From Stictocephala bisonia (lineage: Eukaryota; Arthropoda; Insecta; Hemiptera; Membracidae): a stretch of 64,000 nt of DNA. The number at the start of each line of letters is the position of its first letter. Positions within the stretch are counted from its first letter, which is position 1. Positions 22,660-35,094 of this stretch are shown piece by piece. A model generated the notes under the pieces. It ran no database searches and was not told where the DNA came from. It worked only from the letters and a program-made list of their open reading frames with translations. Both the position numbers and the translations under genes were made by a program. The DNA is taken from the NCBI GenBank assembly GCA_035578905.1, contig JAQJVL010000520.1, positions 434,001-498,000 of the forward strand, read 5' to 3'.

Positions 22660-23190
22660 CCTTTAATTTCAAAATCAATCTTTAAGGCTCTTCAAAGTAT
22701 ACGCGGAAGGATATTCAGGGTCCGCACAAAACCACTTCACTTACTTAACTTCCTGATATCTGTGTATTTTTGAAATTGTTCACTTAGTCATAGCATTGAT
22801 TTTACTATACATAGAAGATAGTTCCATCCAATGTTAAATTTTGAGGCACGGAATATGGGAGCGACCGTGCTGCAACCTGTCGTCAATCAAGTTAAAGAGG
22901 TCGAAATTGCCTCCAGTTTCGACTGTTCGGTTGCACAACCTGGGAGCAGTAAAGGAAACTAATCACTCCCTCCCATTCTCTCATTCTCTCTTCTTTCTTT
23001 TAAGACGCTCGTCCGGACTGTCGCCACTGCACCTGTCTACTGTCACCGATTGGCCTTGATAGTGGGTCAAAGTGGGATATTATTCCTTGTTGTGCTATGT
23101 CTTACACGGAAAGAAATCGCGATCTTTTATTTAGGCCTTAAGGGTTTGTGAATATGAAAAATGTTAGGGGACATTTTTTTTGTTATTTTA
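22660..23190 (+). repeat. Diverged direct repeat, copy 1 (flanks an RTE LINE)
   Basis: It shares ordered blocks with 26325-26790: CAGGGTCC, CCACTTCACTTA, GCACGGAATATGGGAGCGA, TAAGTTAAGAGGTCGAA-like, TGTCGCCACT, GTGCTATGT, ATCGCGAT and GGCCTTAAG. Overall similarity looks moderate. The middle is GC-richer than the flanks. It could be the LTR pair of a decayed element or two members of a dispersed family. No coding function is assigned. Confidence 0.7.
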
Positions 23191-23769
23191 TCAATTTAAA
23201 TAACAGTGTGTTACAGATGTTTAGTTAAAACATTATGCACTATCTAAAATGATGTAAATACTACGTATTGTAAGTTTATTGATATTTTAAGTAATTGTAT
23301 ATTTAGAAGTCAGATATGGTGGACAGCTGTGAATAAGGGGTAACCCGAATAAGCAGTCCCGGACCGAGGCGGCAGCACCGGAGGGCGTGGGAGGGTGATC
23401 TGTGGCGGGGTCACACTCAGCAAGTCCACATGAGCCCGATGATAGTGCTGTGTCATGGCGAGGAAGTGCCGCCATCAAATAAGCACTGCCCGCACTGCCT
23501 TGTACGATAGGGTTTGGGTACCCGAAGGCTAGGAGAAGGTCACTCTGATGTAACACACCGAGGCCAGGCCAACGTCTTGAAGCTGCAGTGAAAGCAATTG
23601 GCCTAGGAGAAGAAGACTCTGATCAAAAACTCCTGGCCCTCCAGGTTGGGGGTTGGGCGCTGGGCTGACAACCCGCCTCATAAAAAATCTCAAATGTTAC
23701 GAAACACCAACAAAAAATAGCCTCGGAAATTGGACAGGAAAAACGGATTAAGACCCGGCTTAGTTTAAA

Positions 23770-24629
23770 ACAGTTACGAATTGGCACTTGGAATGTAAGA
23801 ACAGTAGCAACACCTGGAACTAGTGACATATTAGCAGAAGAACTGGATAAATACAAAAATGTACATCGTAGCACTACAGGAGACCCGATGGCCCTTGGCA
23901 GGGAGGATAAACACAAAGAAGTACCTGATCTACTATAGTGGCTGTGAAGCAGAAAATAGGTTTTATGGAGGAGTAGGTTTTTGCAAATAAAGAAAAAATT
24001 AGCTGAAGCGGTGATACATTTTGAACCAGTAAGCAATTAGATTGTGCAATATTAGAATAAGAGGAAAATTTAATAACTTATCTGTAGTTAGTTATCTATG
24101 CTTCCCAACGGAAGAAGCAGATGAAGACGAAAAAGATTATTTCTATGATCTACTAGACGAGTTGGTGGGGAAGTTACCAAATTTTGATACCAAAGTTATA
24201 TTAGGAGATGCAAATGCTAAGATAGGGAGAGAGGAGATCTGGAGCCCAGCGATTGGAAAAGAAAGCCTTCACCAAAACTCCAATGATAATGGAACAAGAT
24301 TAGCAAGCTTCACCCTGGCTAATAACTACAAAATATCAAGCACGATGTTTCCAAGAAAGGACATACATAAGTACACTTGGACATCACCAAATGGAGTTAC
24401 CAAAAACCAAATTGATCATGTGCTAGTTGACCAAAGACATAAAAGCAGCATAACGAACGTTAAGAGTGTTAGGGGGGCAGAATGTGGAACTGACCACTCA
24501 TTAGTTGTAGTGAAGATGACACAAAGAATAGCTACTCAGAGACGAAAAGAGGAAAGACAAGAAAGACTTATAGACACAGAGAGGCTCAAATGCCACAGTA
24601 TAGTTGAAAATTTTAAACTTAAACTTTAA
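23770..24629 (+). pseudogene. RTE LINE apurinic endonuclease domain
   Basis: It starts QLRIGTWNVRTVATPG, the first conserved endonuclease block with the metal-binding region. A frame break follows, then 24042-24629 continues with KVILGDANAKIG (usual GDFNA/GDANA block), the TSPNG...QIDHVLVD block and GTDHSLVVV with the catalytic DH. The domain nicks target DNA to start reverse transcription. The gene family is often labelled craniofacial-development-protein-2-like in insect annotations; that label reflects the LINE, not a host gene. Confidence 0.87.
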
Positions 24630-24653
24630 AACAGATTCAAACTTCTAGAAGAG

Positions 24654-25862
24654 GTGGACGAAAATGATAATATAAACAATAACTGGAACAACTTCAAGGA
24701 AGCAGTTTTAGACTCGGCAGAAGAAGTATGTGGCAGAAAGAAGAAGAAAAAGAACAAAAAGCCATGGTTTGACCATGAATGTGAGCAAATGGTTGAAGAA
24801 AGAATTGTTAGGAAAAAGACTTGGATGAATAGTAACAGCATAGAACACAGAGAGAGTTAAAAAAAGTCAAATAGGGATACCAATAGGTTATTGAAGAGGA
24901 AAAAACGGCTATATATAAATAGCTTGCTGGATAAAGCCGAAGAAGATAACACAACAAACAACTCAAGAGACTTCTTTAGAAAAGTAAGATTTTTCAAAAA
25001 AGGATTCACCCCCCACTCTTACGGAGTTAAGAGTAAAGATGGCACATTAATTATGGAAAGCCAAAAAGTCCTTGAAAGGTGGAAAGAATATTTCAGTGAT
25101 CTACTTAATGTCAACAGAGGAGATGAAACAACAAAACAAGACAATGAATGTAGCTATTACCATGTACAACCAAACCTGGAACCACCAACCAAACAAGAAG
25201 TGGAAAACGCAGTAAAGACACTGAAAAATAACAAGGCTCCAGGAAAAGATGAAATTAAGGCAGAATTACTAAAAAAAGGAGGAAATGTAGTAATTGAGAA
25301 ACTGTGGAAGTTAATACTTAAAATATGGGAAAAGGAAGAAATGCCAACTGAGTGGCAAGAGGCAGTAGTTGTACCCATACATAAAAAGGGAGAAAAAGAA
25401 GAGTGTGGAAACTATAGAGGCATCTCATTGCTAAGTATCCCCTATAAAGTCCTGACTAAAATTATTCTAAATCGACTTGAATGCTACTCAAACGAAATAA
25501 TTGAAGAACACCAGGCTTCATCAAAGGTAGGTCCACTACAGACCAGATATTTTTACTGAAAGAAATTGTAGCCAAGTACTGGGAATATAACAAAGAATTT
25601 TATGCCATCTTCATTGACTTCCAAAAAGCTTACGACAGCATTGACAGAGAAAGATTATGGGTACAGTTAGAAAAATTTGGGGTCCCCAGAAAACTGATAA
25701 ACCTGTCTAAAATGAGTGTTACCGAGTCAAGATGCTCCGTGAGAATAAATGGACAAAACAGCGAAACCTTCAAAGTAAACTCAGGAGTCAGACAGGGGGA
25801 TGGCCTTTCCCCAATATTATTCAACATGGCTCTGAGGAGGCCCTTCAGAAGACAAAAGAAAT
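24654..25862 (+). pseudogene. RTE LINE reverse transcriptase, incomplete
   Basis: Three frames follow each other: 24654-24860, 24891-25559 and about 25555-25862. They contain the basic linker (KKKKNKKPWFD), LKNNKAPGKDEI, VVVPIHKKGEKEECGNYRGI, then FYAIFIDFQKAYDSIDRE (motif A with catalytic D) and SGVRQGDGLSPILFN (motif B). The following motif C is missing because similarity stops at 25864. At least three frame breaks and a 3' truncation make it inactive. Confidence 0.88.
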
Positions 25863-25864
25863 GA

Positions 25865-26324
25865 CCAGGGGTTAAAGTCGAGAGGAAAATGGAAAACTAC
25901 TTATAACATTGTAAATGGAGTATGTCTAATTGACATGCAAATTACAGGTTTATTTAATACGTACTCAAGGTTGCCCATAGCTGAAGCAGAAAAAATAGGG
26001 CATTCTGAAGACCACGACCCAAAAAAAAATCTCCTTTACACATGAAGACCTAAAAATTACTACCATATCGCCCTACAGTTGATTTGGTCGAGAATTCCGA
26101 TAAGTTAACCAGGTAATGTTCAATACTGTTTCACATATTTCAGATTTAATTAAAAAAACGCGAGTTGAATAACAGCCCAAAGTAATGTAATTTCAGCCAA
26201 CATCAAAAAATCATTTTCATCAAACGATTTACAATTTTCCAAGTCGATCGTCACACAAACTTAAAAATTATGGATTTTTCCTAATCTATATTATAAGTTG
26301 TTGCTCATTATGGATCTGAAACGT
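25865..26324. other. Spacer after the RTE LINE
   Basis: AT-rich, with no supportable feature. Confidence 0.5.
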
Positions 26325-26790
26325 AATCTAAATAAAAGATTGAACTAACGAAAACTTATAATTTCAAAACAACTTAAGCTTTCAAGTATAACGCGATGAT
26401 ATCAGGGTCCCCAACCACTTCACTTATTACCTGAATCGGTATTGAGAATTGATACTTATATAGATGATTTTTAAGGAAGACCTGTTAAATGACGCACGGA
26501 ATATGGGAGCGAGGTCAAAATAGCAACTGTCGTCATAAGTTAAGAGGTCGAATTGTCAGTTTCGATGTCGGTAGCATCCAACTAGAAAGTAAGGAAAAAT
26601 ACCCCTCCAGTCTCTCATTGCTTGACCTCGTCGGATGTCGCCACTCACCAACGCACCGATGGCTGAGTGGTGGGGACCTTGTGTGCTATGTTACACGAAG
26701 ATAATCGCGATTTTGGATTTGGGCCTTAAGTGGAATAGAAAATGCAGGGACAGCATTTTTGGTATTGTATCTTTTAGTGTGTCGGGTAAA
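26325..26790 (+). repeat. Diverged direct repeat, copy 2
   Basis: Partner of 22660-23190 in the same orientation; the shared blocks are listed there. Together the two copies bracket the RTE LINE at a distance of about 3.7 kb. Confidence 0.7.
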
Positions 26791-26899
26791 TATGCACTCA
26801 TAATGAGAATACTCGTATTAGAAGTAGCAAGAAAAATGGTGGTAGTTCTAAATTGTTAAAGGCTAAGTTGTTAAGTCCCTGAATAACACCAACATTTTA

Positions 26900-27600
26900 T
26901 ATAAGCACATACCAAACATTTTATATAAATTTGAGAGATGTAAAAAATTATATAAAATTTCTACGAAAAGACCATATGACAGTTTTTCAAAATTATTTTG
27001 CAAAATGTACTAATGAATTAAATAATGTGATCAATTTTACAAAAAAAAAAAAAAATTATTATTCAACATTATTAGAAAACTGTAAAGGTGATGTATCTGA
27101 GCAGTGGAAGGTAATAAATAACTTGACAAGTGGGTTTTCAAAGAAAATAGTTGAGCTAATTGAATTGCCAAAAGGCAAAGTTATGCGTGAGCCTTCGTCA
27201 TTGATAAGATAAACAATCACCTTATCACAATCCAGTCTAGCCGTCCAGACGTTGTACATTCCAATACCCTTCCACCTTTACGTACTTACTATCAATATTC
27301 ATTCCTTATAACTCCAACAGATTTAAATGAAATTAAGAGTATTGTTAAGCTTTTAAAAAATAACAAATTAACTGGCTCTGACCAAATTAATGTACATTTA
27401 CTGAAAAATATAATTGATGAGATTGTTATCTGTATTCTCTAAGGTTTTTGAAAAAACAATGATTAAAAGACTCCATAGTTATTTATCGAAGTTAAATTTT
27501 CTTAATCCACGTCAATTCGGTTTTATCAAAGGAAAGTCATCTGAGGACGCGTTATTAGAAGTATCAGAAATAATTTATAACAATTTAATTATTCATTAAC
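26900..27600 (+). pseudogene. LINE fragment (jockey/CR1 group), linker and early RT
   Basis: The first block, about 26931-27212, resembles the endonuclease-RT linker (QWKVINNLTSG). After a frame break, wording near 27320-27420 fits the pre-RT block (LKNNKLTGSDQINVHLLKN). The block at 27414-27599 is VFEKTMIKRLHSYLSKLNFL followed by NPRQFGFIKGKSSEDAL, the conserved region before motif A. Similarity stops at about 27600, so motifs A to C are absent. A poly-A run in the first block (about 27040-27054) may have caused a frame error. Confidence 0.8.
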
Positions 27601-30580
27601 TTATCATCTGTCATATAGTTCACATTTAATACTAGAATTAACCCTTTATAATATTGAAATCATTATTCATTTTTTATCAAGTAATAAAAGCTTCTTGTCA
27701 ATATTGCATTGTATAATTATTGCTGTATTTTTAACTATAAATGAATATTCCTTTTTGTTTAAAAGTAAATTGAACTATTTGTCATAAATACCACAATATT
27801 AAAATCTGCTTCCGGGTCACGCCGTGGACAGTGAAATGTGTGTGGTAGGCCTACCGAAAGTTTTAATATTCGTTGTTTTCCTCTTGTGTGAACTGTGTTT
27901 GTTAACTTTTAATTAATTTGTGACGCATACCACTTGAACTTATTTGTTTTCTTTAACCTGAAGATGCTGTCCGTATTCACGGCGAAACATGTAGTTGTTA
28001 TCACCATCACACGCTGTGAACTGTTTGACGGAAGGTAAAGTAAACCTATTTTAGTCTATACCAGGATTGGCATTTTTTCTTTTTATTTGATATAAAGAGA
28101 TAGAGATAAAGAGAAAATATTTGCTGTATTGATGATTTCATAAATAGTGGCGGAGTCATAAAATGAAAAAGAAAAAACATACACGCACACAATTCAGTTC
28201 TTCAGTCGCATTGCCGAAAATCCTGTAATAGGCCTACATCACTCTCTGGCCGTTAACGAGTTGCGCGCAATCCTACCTGCGTTAATTGCGATGTCCCAAG
28301 AAGGCCCCAAACCAGTAGGCCTACTCGAGTTGCGCGCAATACCGATCTCAGGTAGTCTGTCCAGTCTTGGCCGCTCAAAAATGCAACTTAGACCTCAAGC
28401 TGTGCTATAGAAATATTTCCGTAAATATCACAATGCGCCAAAAATAACTTGAATTTTCACTGGTCTGATTCCGAATAGCACCAAACTTATACTACAAAAT
28501 AAGCACATATCTGCTTATATTCTGTTACTATTAAATTACAATAATTTTTAAACATGTATAGCCTATATTACTCCCCACAGTTCTAGAGTTGAAGTGTTTG
28601 GTTATTAAAAAAAGATCTCTGTTCTTCTACTTAGGATTAATTTATCTCATTTGAAAGTGTATGCTTGTCATTAATACGATATATATATATATATTTGTTT
28701 CAATTTGAAACCATACTATTACAGTTCAAAATATGCGCAAAACCCAAATTTACATATTATTTTTTAACTATATTATTGTTTATTTGTAATAGTTATTTGT
28801 TTATTTAGTTTTGTTAGTTCTTGGCATTGTTTGTTCTGTTCATTCTCAGTTGTGTAAATAAGTCATATTCGAATTGTTATAATTAAAAACGCCACAGAGT
28901 GCGGCTATAGTTAATTTTGTTATTATTTAGACTGTGGTTACTTAAAATTAGTTATTTCTTATGTTATTGCTGGTCACGCTACTTGTGAAGTGTTACCAGT
29001 GTAATTCCAGAGTGTCTTTTCCAGAGAAATTGAAAATATAAATAAATTACAGTTTATCCATACTTTCACATCTAGTAAAATAATAGTATGAAAAACAGAT
29101 GTGTTAACTTTAATTATATTCACCTTAGACATACTTTTTACAATGGTCTGATTCAATCAATGTTATAAAACGGTATTTTTTAAAGGGGGACATAAACAAA
29201 ATTTACAATAATTTCACAACCTGATTAAAATAATGAAAATTGAATCTAAATAATCAGTAGTCTAGTTATGTTCTATCACGATAATATTTCCCAATATTAT
29301 TCTATATAAATATCATAGGCCTATTTCAATATTTATTTTGTCAAAGAAATAAATAATTTCACATTTTTTAATATTTCACTATATTATATATTCCTGGAAT
29401 ATTTGCAGATTAATTTCATAATTGAAAGGAGAGTCATTGATTGGATGTGAAAACAATTTATTTTTTAATCAATTACCGAATATGAAAAACTAATGATTGA
29501 GTACAACAGTCGATTTCATCACCTAATCGATGGTTAAAATGCAATAAAAAAAGATTTTTCAGGTGGGCTAAATAATATGAAAATGTTTACTTAAATCAGC
29601 AGTAATTATCGCCAGCATTGCCGATAAGTTGGCGGTCTATTCAAGTGAGTCTATTTACAAATACATGGTGTGTTAATCATATAAATCAATATGATGTTTT
29701 AATTTATTCAATTATAAATATTTCTTTATTCAATATGAATGTCACACTGAGTTTTACTGTAATAGTATCAACACAGTATTCTTTATTATTCGAAAGAGAT
29801 GCAAGCAAATATAAAAACAGAGAACCCGGATAAACATTGGCAATATGGAATAACGTAAACAATTATCTAAGCAGGATGTTGTTTGTGTGTGGGACCTGAG
29901 GAAGGAGAGGGCGGGGCGGCTGTCTGGAGAATGGGAGAGTGGGTTAAGAGGAGGGAAGTGAGACAGAGACGGAAGAGCGTGCGAGAGAGAGAGGAAATAG
30001 GGCTATGCGCAGCGCAGCGTGGGGCCTCAAAACAGTTTTGGGGCCTCGCCACAACTCTCCCATGTGGATGGAGTATCTCTTTATATAGTAAAATCAATGG
30101 TCATAGTAATGAAATAAAATGAAATTAAGTTGTTGTTTGCCTTTTTAATCTAACAAACCATACATTGCTCATTACATCCCTTACGCTCTTTTTTAATAAT
30201 CATTCCAGTCCCCCACTGGGACTGTTTACTTATAAATTGACTATCATGTGCTACTTTTTAATAAAGAAATAAAAACTAAACCAGAACGAAATGTATGCAA
30301 ATTAGTCAAAACTGGTTATCCTTGGTGATTATTTGAATGGTTGACAGGAACAAACTAATGTGAAGAAAGTGTCCAAATAAAAAAATAAATTTATTTATTT
30401 ACTCATAAGATACCGATCGTCAAGATGTGGGTGAATATGGATTTCGAATGAGTGTGATGAGTGAATGTAGTCATTGTTACAAACTAAGGCCGACTATTCC
30501 TTAGAAAGTGTCAATATTAATTAATAGCCCAATGACGAATGAACAGCCGGTGGTTATCACCTGATCCCTCTAAATATTTA
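27601..30580. other. Long stretch without a recognised gene
   Basis: Mostly AT-rich. Near 27960-28060 the wording CCTGAAGATGCTG...GGCGAAACATG resembles dispersed insect repeats. Around 28250-28350 the motif CGAGTTGCGCGCAAT occurs twice, about 75 bp apart. A purine-rich, low-complexity block lies at 29890-30000. Open frames in it are by-products of composition. No gene is supported. Confidence 0.45.
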
Positions 30581-30582
30581 TC

Positions 30583-30680
30583 ATGACTTTTAATTGGGAT
30601 CGAACTAAGAACCATAAACACATGAAACTGGGATTGAACCAACTCCGCTACCGACTAACTGACAGTGATGTATTTAAATG
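30583..30680 (-). repeat. Possible tRNA-related SINE fragment
   Basis: On the minus strand, GTCGGTAGCGGAGTTGGTTC and AATCCC look like a weak tRNA-type promoter (B-box-like GGTTCAATCCC). I see no cloverleaf and no clear ends. This is a tentative reading only. Confidence 0.25.
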
Positions 30681-31559
30681 GATTATAAAGGGAGCGACAA
30701 CTTCTACCGAGTCTGGCATGATGGGCTGTTGTTCAAAGTTAAATTACTTCTTCCTCATAATTTCTACAATCTAATAAAATCTTACCTATCCCAACGATAC
30801 TTTAGAATAAAATTTCAAAATTGTTATTCAAATCTAAAATTAATTAAATCTGGAGTTCCACAGGGTAGTGTATTGGGCCCTTTATTGTACACAATATTCA
30901 CAGCTGATATTCCAACTCACCAAGAAACTCTAACTGCAATATTTGCAGATGATACTGCAGTCCTTGCTTCTCATCGGAACCCTTTTACAGCTTCTCAGAT
31001 CTTGCAAGATGTTTTAAATTCAATGACAGATTGGATAAAACGTTAGAGAATACAAGTAAACGAGAGTAAATCTATACACATTACACTTACGCTTAATTTG
31101 GAAAACTGTCCAAATGTTTCCTTAAACAACACTCTACTAACTCAACGAAATGATGTTAAATATGTAGGAATTTACTTAGATAGGCGACTGACATGGCAGA
31201 GCCATATCCGGAATAAACGATTGCAACTAAATACAAAATTTTCTAAAATGTATTGGCTTTTTGGAAAAAGATCCCACCTCTCCACTGAAAATAAACTATT
31301 ACTGTACAAAGTTGTCTTGAAGCCAGTGTGGACATACGGCATACAGTTGTGGGGGACAGCATCATTATCAAATCTGAACATTATTCAACGTTTCCAGTCA
31401 AAGGTACTGAGAATTATATTGCAAGCTCCATGGAATGTTAGGAATGCAGTAATCCACAAAGACACAAGAATTGACTACGTGCAAGATGAAATCTCAGTTT
31501 AGTTTACGTTACCTAAAGAAGCTTGAAGCACATGAAAACCATCTTGCTGTGATTTGTTG
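30680..31559 (+). mobile_element. Jockey-like LINE, 5' fragment, split by the gypsy element
   Basis: Reverse-transcriptase sequence starts abruptly at about 30690 (FYRVWHDGLLFKVKLL) and includes SGVPQGSVLGPLLYTIF (motif B) and IFADDTAVLAS (catalytic motif C). The C-terminal part continues in two further frames (31098-31502). It breaks at 31556-31559 (GTTG), the left target duplication of the gypsy element, and continues at 45863. A 5'-truncated LINE copy is the natural reading. Confidence 0.88.
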
Positions 31560-31891
31560 TGTAGTGGCCCTATAGCAGGAGTGGCTCTGCTAAGTTCCAA
31601 AGGATGGGTTGTCTTCAATGAAGAGTTAGAACTCAAGTCAAGACACACGTGAGTTTATTACTGAACGACAAAATTACTATACAAATCACACAAAGCAACT
31701 AGCAGGCCGCTGGAGGCAGTAAGTCAGACCGCGTAAGGCTAAACTAAAGTCAGCGCGTTCAACCTACATAGGGTTGCAGCCCACTGGGACTGGTCGACAG
31801 TGTTACAAAAAGGAGCCTATTTATACTAATCGATACTGCCTCGAGCGCTCAGCTTCACAACAACAATAGGATACTGGAAGTTTCCCTAACA
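31560..31891 (-). repeat. 3' LTR of the gypsy element
   Basis: On the minus strand it starts TGTTAGGGAAACTTCC and ends GGGCCACTACA, giving the canonical TG...CA. The first 326 bases match the other LTR exactly by eye; the last six bases (ACTACA) occur only here. A TATA-like GTATAAATA lies at about 31819-31827 on the minus strand and could serve as the promoter. Confidence 0.9.
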
Positions 31892-31902
31892 CCTTCCCCC
31901 TT
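31892..31902 (-). promoter_or_regulatory. Polypurine tract of the gypsy element
   Basis: AAGGGGGAAGG on the minus strand, directly before the 3' LTR. This is the expected place and composition for the plus-strand primer. Confidence 0.85.
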
Positions 31903-31949
31903 AAATAAATGGTTTACCCTTTTTGAAAAATTATTTACATTAAATACAA

Positions 31950-33951
31950 TTAATTCCTTAGCTTAATCAGTCGGCTGCTTCTTTTGGTTGGCCTTTGCTC
32001 CTTGGTGTCCTTGGTCTCGTTTGTGAGTGAGGTTGTTGTAGTAGGCTCATCAGTGGTGGTGCCTGAGGTTGTTGACACATCTTCCAAAGCGTAAATGACA
32101 TTGGATTTCCTAGTGGCTAATTTACTTCTAATAATCTTAAACAATCCACATTTAGACATTACATAAAGACATAAAAGTGTTAATAAAAGAGTCCACATTC
32201 CAATCAAGTGATAATGATTGTTACTAACATCGAACGTTGTTGGTTCGTATTCCTTCATTAACTCTCTCAATTTTGCTACTCTAATACTAGCTATATTAAG
32301 ATCATTTATATTATGAGTGACATGATTTAAAACAAGTTCTTTTTGTGGAAAAGATGAAAATTGCCTTAAAATTTCCTTTTCTTGACTGTTGAAAGATACA
32401 TTTATATTAGGAATTATTAGTGGAAATTCAGGATGAGATGTTGTTTCTATTCTATTTTTTGTCATAGATAATAAAGTAAAACTAGAGCCAATGGCTGCAC
32501 AATCAGGTTGTAACATTAGCTTGCCACTTGTTCCTAATCTAATATCTTTTATATATTGCATGACACCATCATTATTTTTACAAGTGATAGTAATCAATTC
32601 GTTATTAGGCATGGCTGAAAATATCCATGTATTTGAATAAGGAATCTTTTCCCATATTGGATTTATGATTTTTGTTATTTTAAAATTACAATTAGGGTTT
32701 GAAATATTTTTAAAAATTTCTATTTCACATCTGGCATGAGAATGAGTTACTTGATCAACTGGAAATATAATAGGTAAGTTGTTGCATATTATTAAAGGTG
32801 GTTTAGTACATTCATTGATTTGCGATTCTTTTAAAATTACATAGTATTGTAAGTCCTCAGAGAAACATATATATATTCTGAGCTAGATTCTGGAATAACA
32901 TAAGTTTTATCATCAATAGTAGTTTTTGACAAAGGTTGAGGCAAGGCTATTACCTTAAACAAATGGAACTTTCTTGATAAATGTTTTATTGGTATTCTTA
33001 TGATATATCTTAAATTATTATTAGCAAAGTAAACAGTGATCTTAACTATGTCATAATATTTGTAAATTATTTCTGTTGTGACTGGCAATGGAAGTGAGTC
33101 TCCAACATGTAGGTGACCTTGTATGTTTTGTAAAATGTTTGTTAATTCAACAGGTTTTATTAAATAAGAACTTATCCTGCCTTGTCTAGCTTCATCAATT
33201 GCATTGTATAATACTTCTAATGAGTTAGCAGTTTCTGATATTAATTCTTCTAATATAGACATTTGTTGTATTATTTCAGTATGTTTAGTGTACTTAAGTG
33301 TAATGTTCAATATTTGTTCTCTGTTGTTTTTACTAAGTGTTTCTAGGTACTGATCGGCTTTGGCGAGAAGGTCTTGATTGTTCTTCATCTCTGAAACAGT
33401 CTTGTTTACTCCCCATAATGTTCCCTGAATGATGGTCAGCTGGTCCTTTTCAAGTTGATAAATCCTTCTGTTGTCAAGGGCCACAGTGTTAATCTTTTCG
33501 TTGTAGTAATCTTCATCGTCAGAGTCCATTGTCCCTGTTATTAGCTTGAGGGCTTGCCCTAGGCTGTTAAATAATCCTCTCTTTTTTCGAATGCCGGTAT
33601 CATGGTGCATTAGTAATTCGTTTAATTGATGAAATGTGTCTTTTAACTCCTTGATAGAGGCTTCAACTAATTCAAATTTTGGATTAGCCCAGTATGATGT
33701 AAAATTTCGTCGGTGAATTATTAACTCCTTCCATATAGTGTCAATCAATGTCATTCGTTTGGAAATTGGCTCGAGGGGTATGTATTATACAATACTTCCC
33801 ATGATTCATTGCTAATTAAGAACCAAAATTGTGGGACGAAATAAAGACCTGGGTAATTAGGTATTTCTTCTAACTTCACTAGATCATGTTCTTCTTTTGA
33901 GCCTCCGCAACAAAATAGTATTAGTATTAGAATTGTCTTCACTTTATCCAT
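31950..33951 (-). pseudogene. env: env of the gypsy element, frameshifted
   Basis: Three pieces in different frames. 33951-33751 starts with a hydrophobic signal-like segment (TILILILFCC). 33754-32837 (305 codons) contains a furin-type site RKKR followed by a glycine- and phenylalanine-bearing fusion-peptide-like stretch, the arrangement of insect errantivirus Env and baculovirus F proteins, then a long helical region. 32612-31950 contains a membrane anchor (WTLLLTLLCLYV) near residues 140-160 and a cytoplasmic tail rich in T and S. Frame breaks lie near 33753 and between 32836 and 32613. In an intact element Env would be a membrane fusion glycoprotein. This copy cannot make one. Confidence 0.87.
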
Positions 33952-33989
33952 TGTCTTATTACTTCTGAAACAAACACCCCATTTTTTGT

Positions 33990-34872
33990 TTAGGTGATTG
34001 TTCTTAACCTAAAAGGTTTTAATCTATTTACATGTATAATTACTTCCCTTCTCTCTTTTTTAATTAAATAATTTACATTACTTAGTCTCTTTATGACTTT
34101 ATAAGGACCTATCCATGGCCTTTTCAGTTTTTTGGAGCGGCCTCTTTTTACACTGTCATCGTGTAATAAAACCAACTCTTTTGGCTCAAATGATTTTTCA
34201 CTGCTATTTTTGTCACAATATAACTTTGACTTATGCTTATTGTTAATTATATTATTTCTAGCTGTTTTAAATTCTGAGTCTAACCTTTTTACTACTTCTT
34301 GAATATAATCATCCTCACTGTAATCAGTCATGTCATTATTTTCTTTACTTAGAATAATCTCACTTGGTAAATTTGGTTCCCTGCCATGTATCATTAAAAA
34401 TGGACTGAATCCTGTTGTTGAGTGTGGTGTAGCTCTGTACGCAAATAAGCAAAATGGTATCCATAAATCCCAGTCTGTTTGGTCTTTATTGACATAGTGG
34501 CTGGCATAAGTAGTTCATGAAGGTTCGGTGAGATCTTTCTACAACACCGTTACTTTGTGGGTGGTAAGCAGTTGTTTGTAGTTTCTTTATATTTAATAGT
34601 TTGCAGATTTCAGAAAATAATTCGCTTAAGAAATTTGTTCCCTGGTCTGTGATTAGTTTATTGGGGGTTCCATGTTTACAAATGATTTCTGTTACAAATT
34701 TTTCTGCTATTGTTTTTGCCGATTGGTCTGGAATTGATATGGCCTCAGGGTACTTAGAAAATGAATCCTGAAAGGTCAATAAATACTTATTTTTTTCAGT
34801 AAGAGGTAAAGGTCCTACTACGTCCATATGTACAGTGTCAAATACTTTATCGGGTGTGTTTGTTATTTCCAT
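33990..34872 (-). pseudogene. pol: gypsy integrase core and C-terminus, frameshifted
   Basis: 34872-34486 has the DDE core: the first D in VHMDVVGPL, the second in ITDQGTNF, the E in NGVVERSHR. A frame break near 34490 precedes 34394-33990. That piece carries the distal region and a GPY/F-type C-terminal module (PWIGPYKVIKRL). The N-terminal zinc-binding part lies beyond TEL-A copy 2, at the end of the ORF that starts at 38743. Pol is therefore cut by an insertion and by at least one frameshift. Confidence 0.9.
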
Positions 34873-35094
34873 GGCCGTAGAACGTTTAACACAACTTTTT
34901 GGCCGATTTGGAATGGCACGTTTGGCACAGTCATTAGAGGGGATTAAGAAGGGTCAACCTATAAGTTTCAGAAAGGCACGATTGGCACACACCGCCCGGC
35001 CAGGTAGTAACAGCCAGGTGGCCAGAATGCGGGAAAATGGGAACTTTTTTGCCCCCGCAAATTCCCTGCTGTGGTGCTTATTGAAGTAAGCAAC

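Larger units (their letters stand above)
23320..25864 (+). mobile_element. RTE-type LINE, 3'-truncated
   Basis: A GC-rich leader (23320-23690) contains CCCTCCAGGTTGGGGGTTGG, wording I associate with the 5' region of insect RTE-like elements. It is followed by an AP-endonuclease domain and a reverse-transcriptase domain. Similarity ends at about 25864, after motif B and before the FADD box. Loss of the 3' end is unusual for a LINE, which normally loses the 5' end, and points to later deletion or a rearranged breakpoint. Confidence 0.85.

Noticed and set aside
24626..25378. Minus-strand ORFs rich in F and S opposite the RTE LINE
   Set aside because: Antisense shadows of lysine- and glutamate-rich LINE coding sequence.
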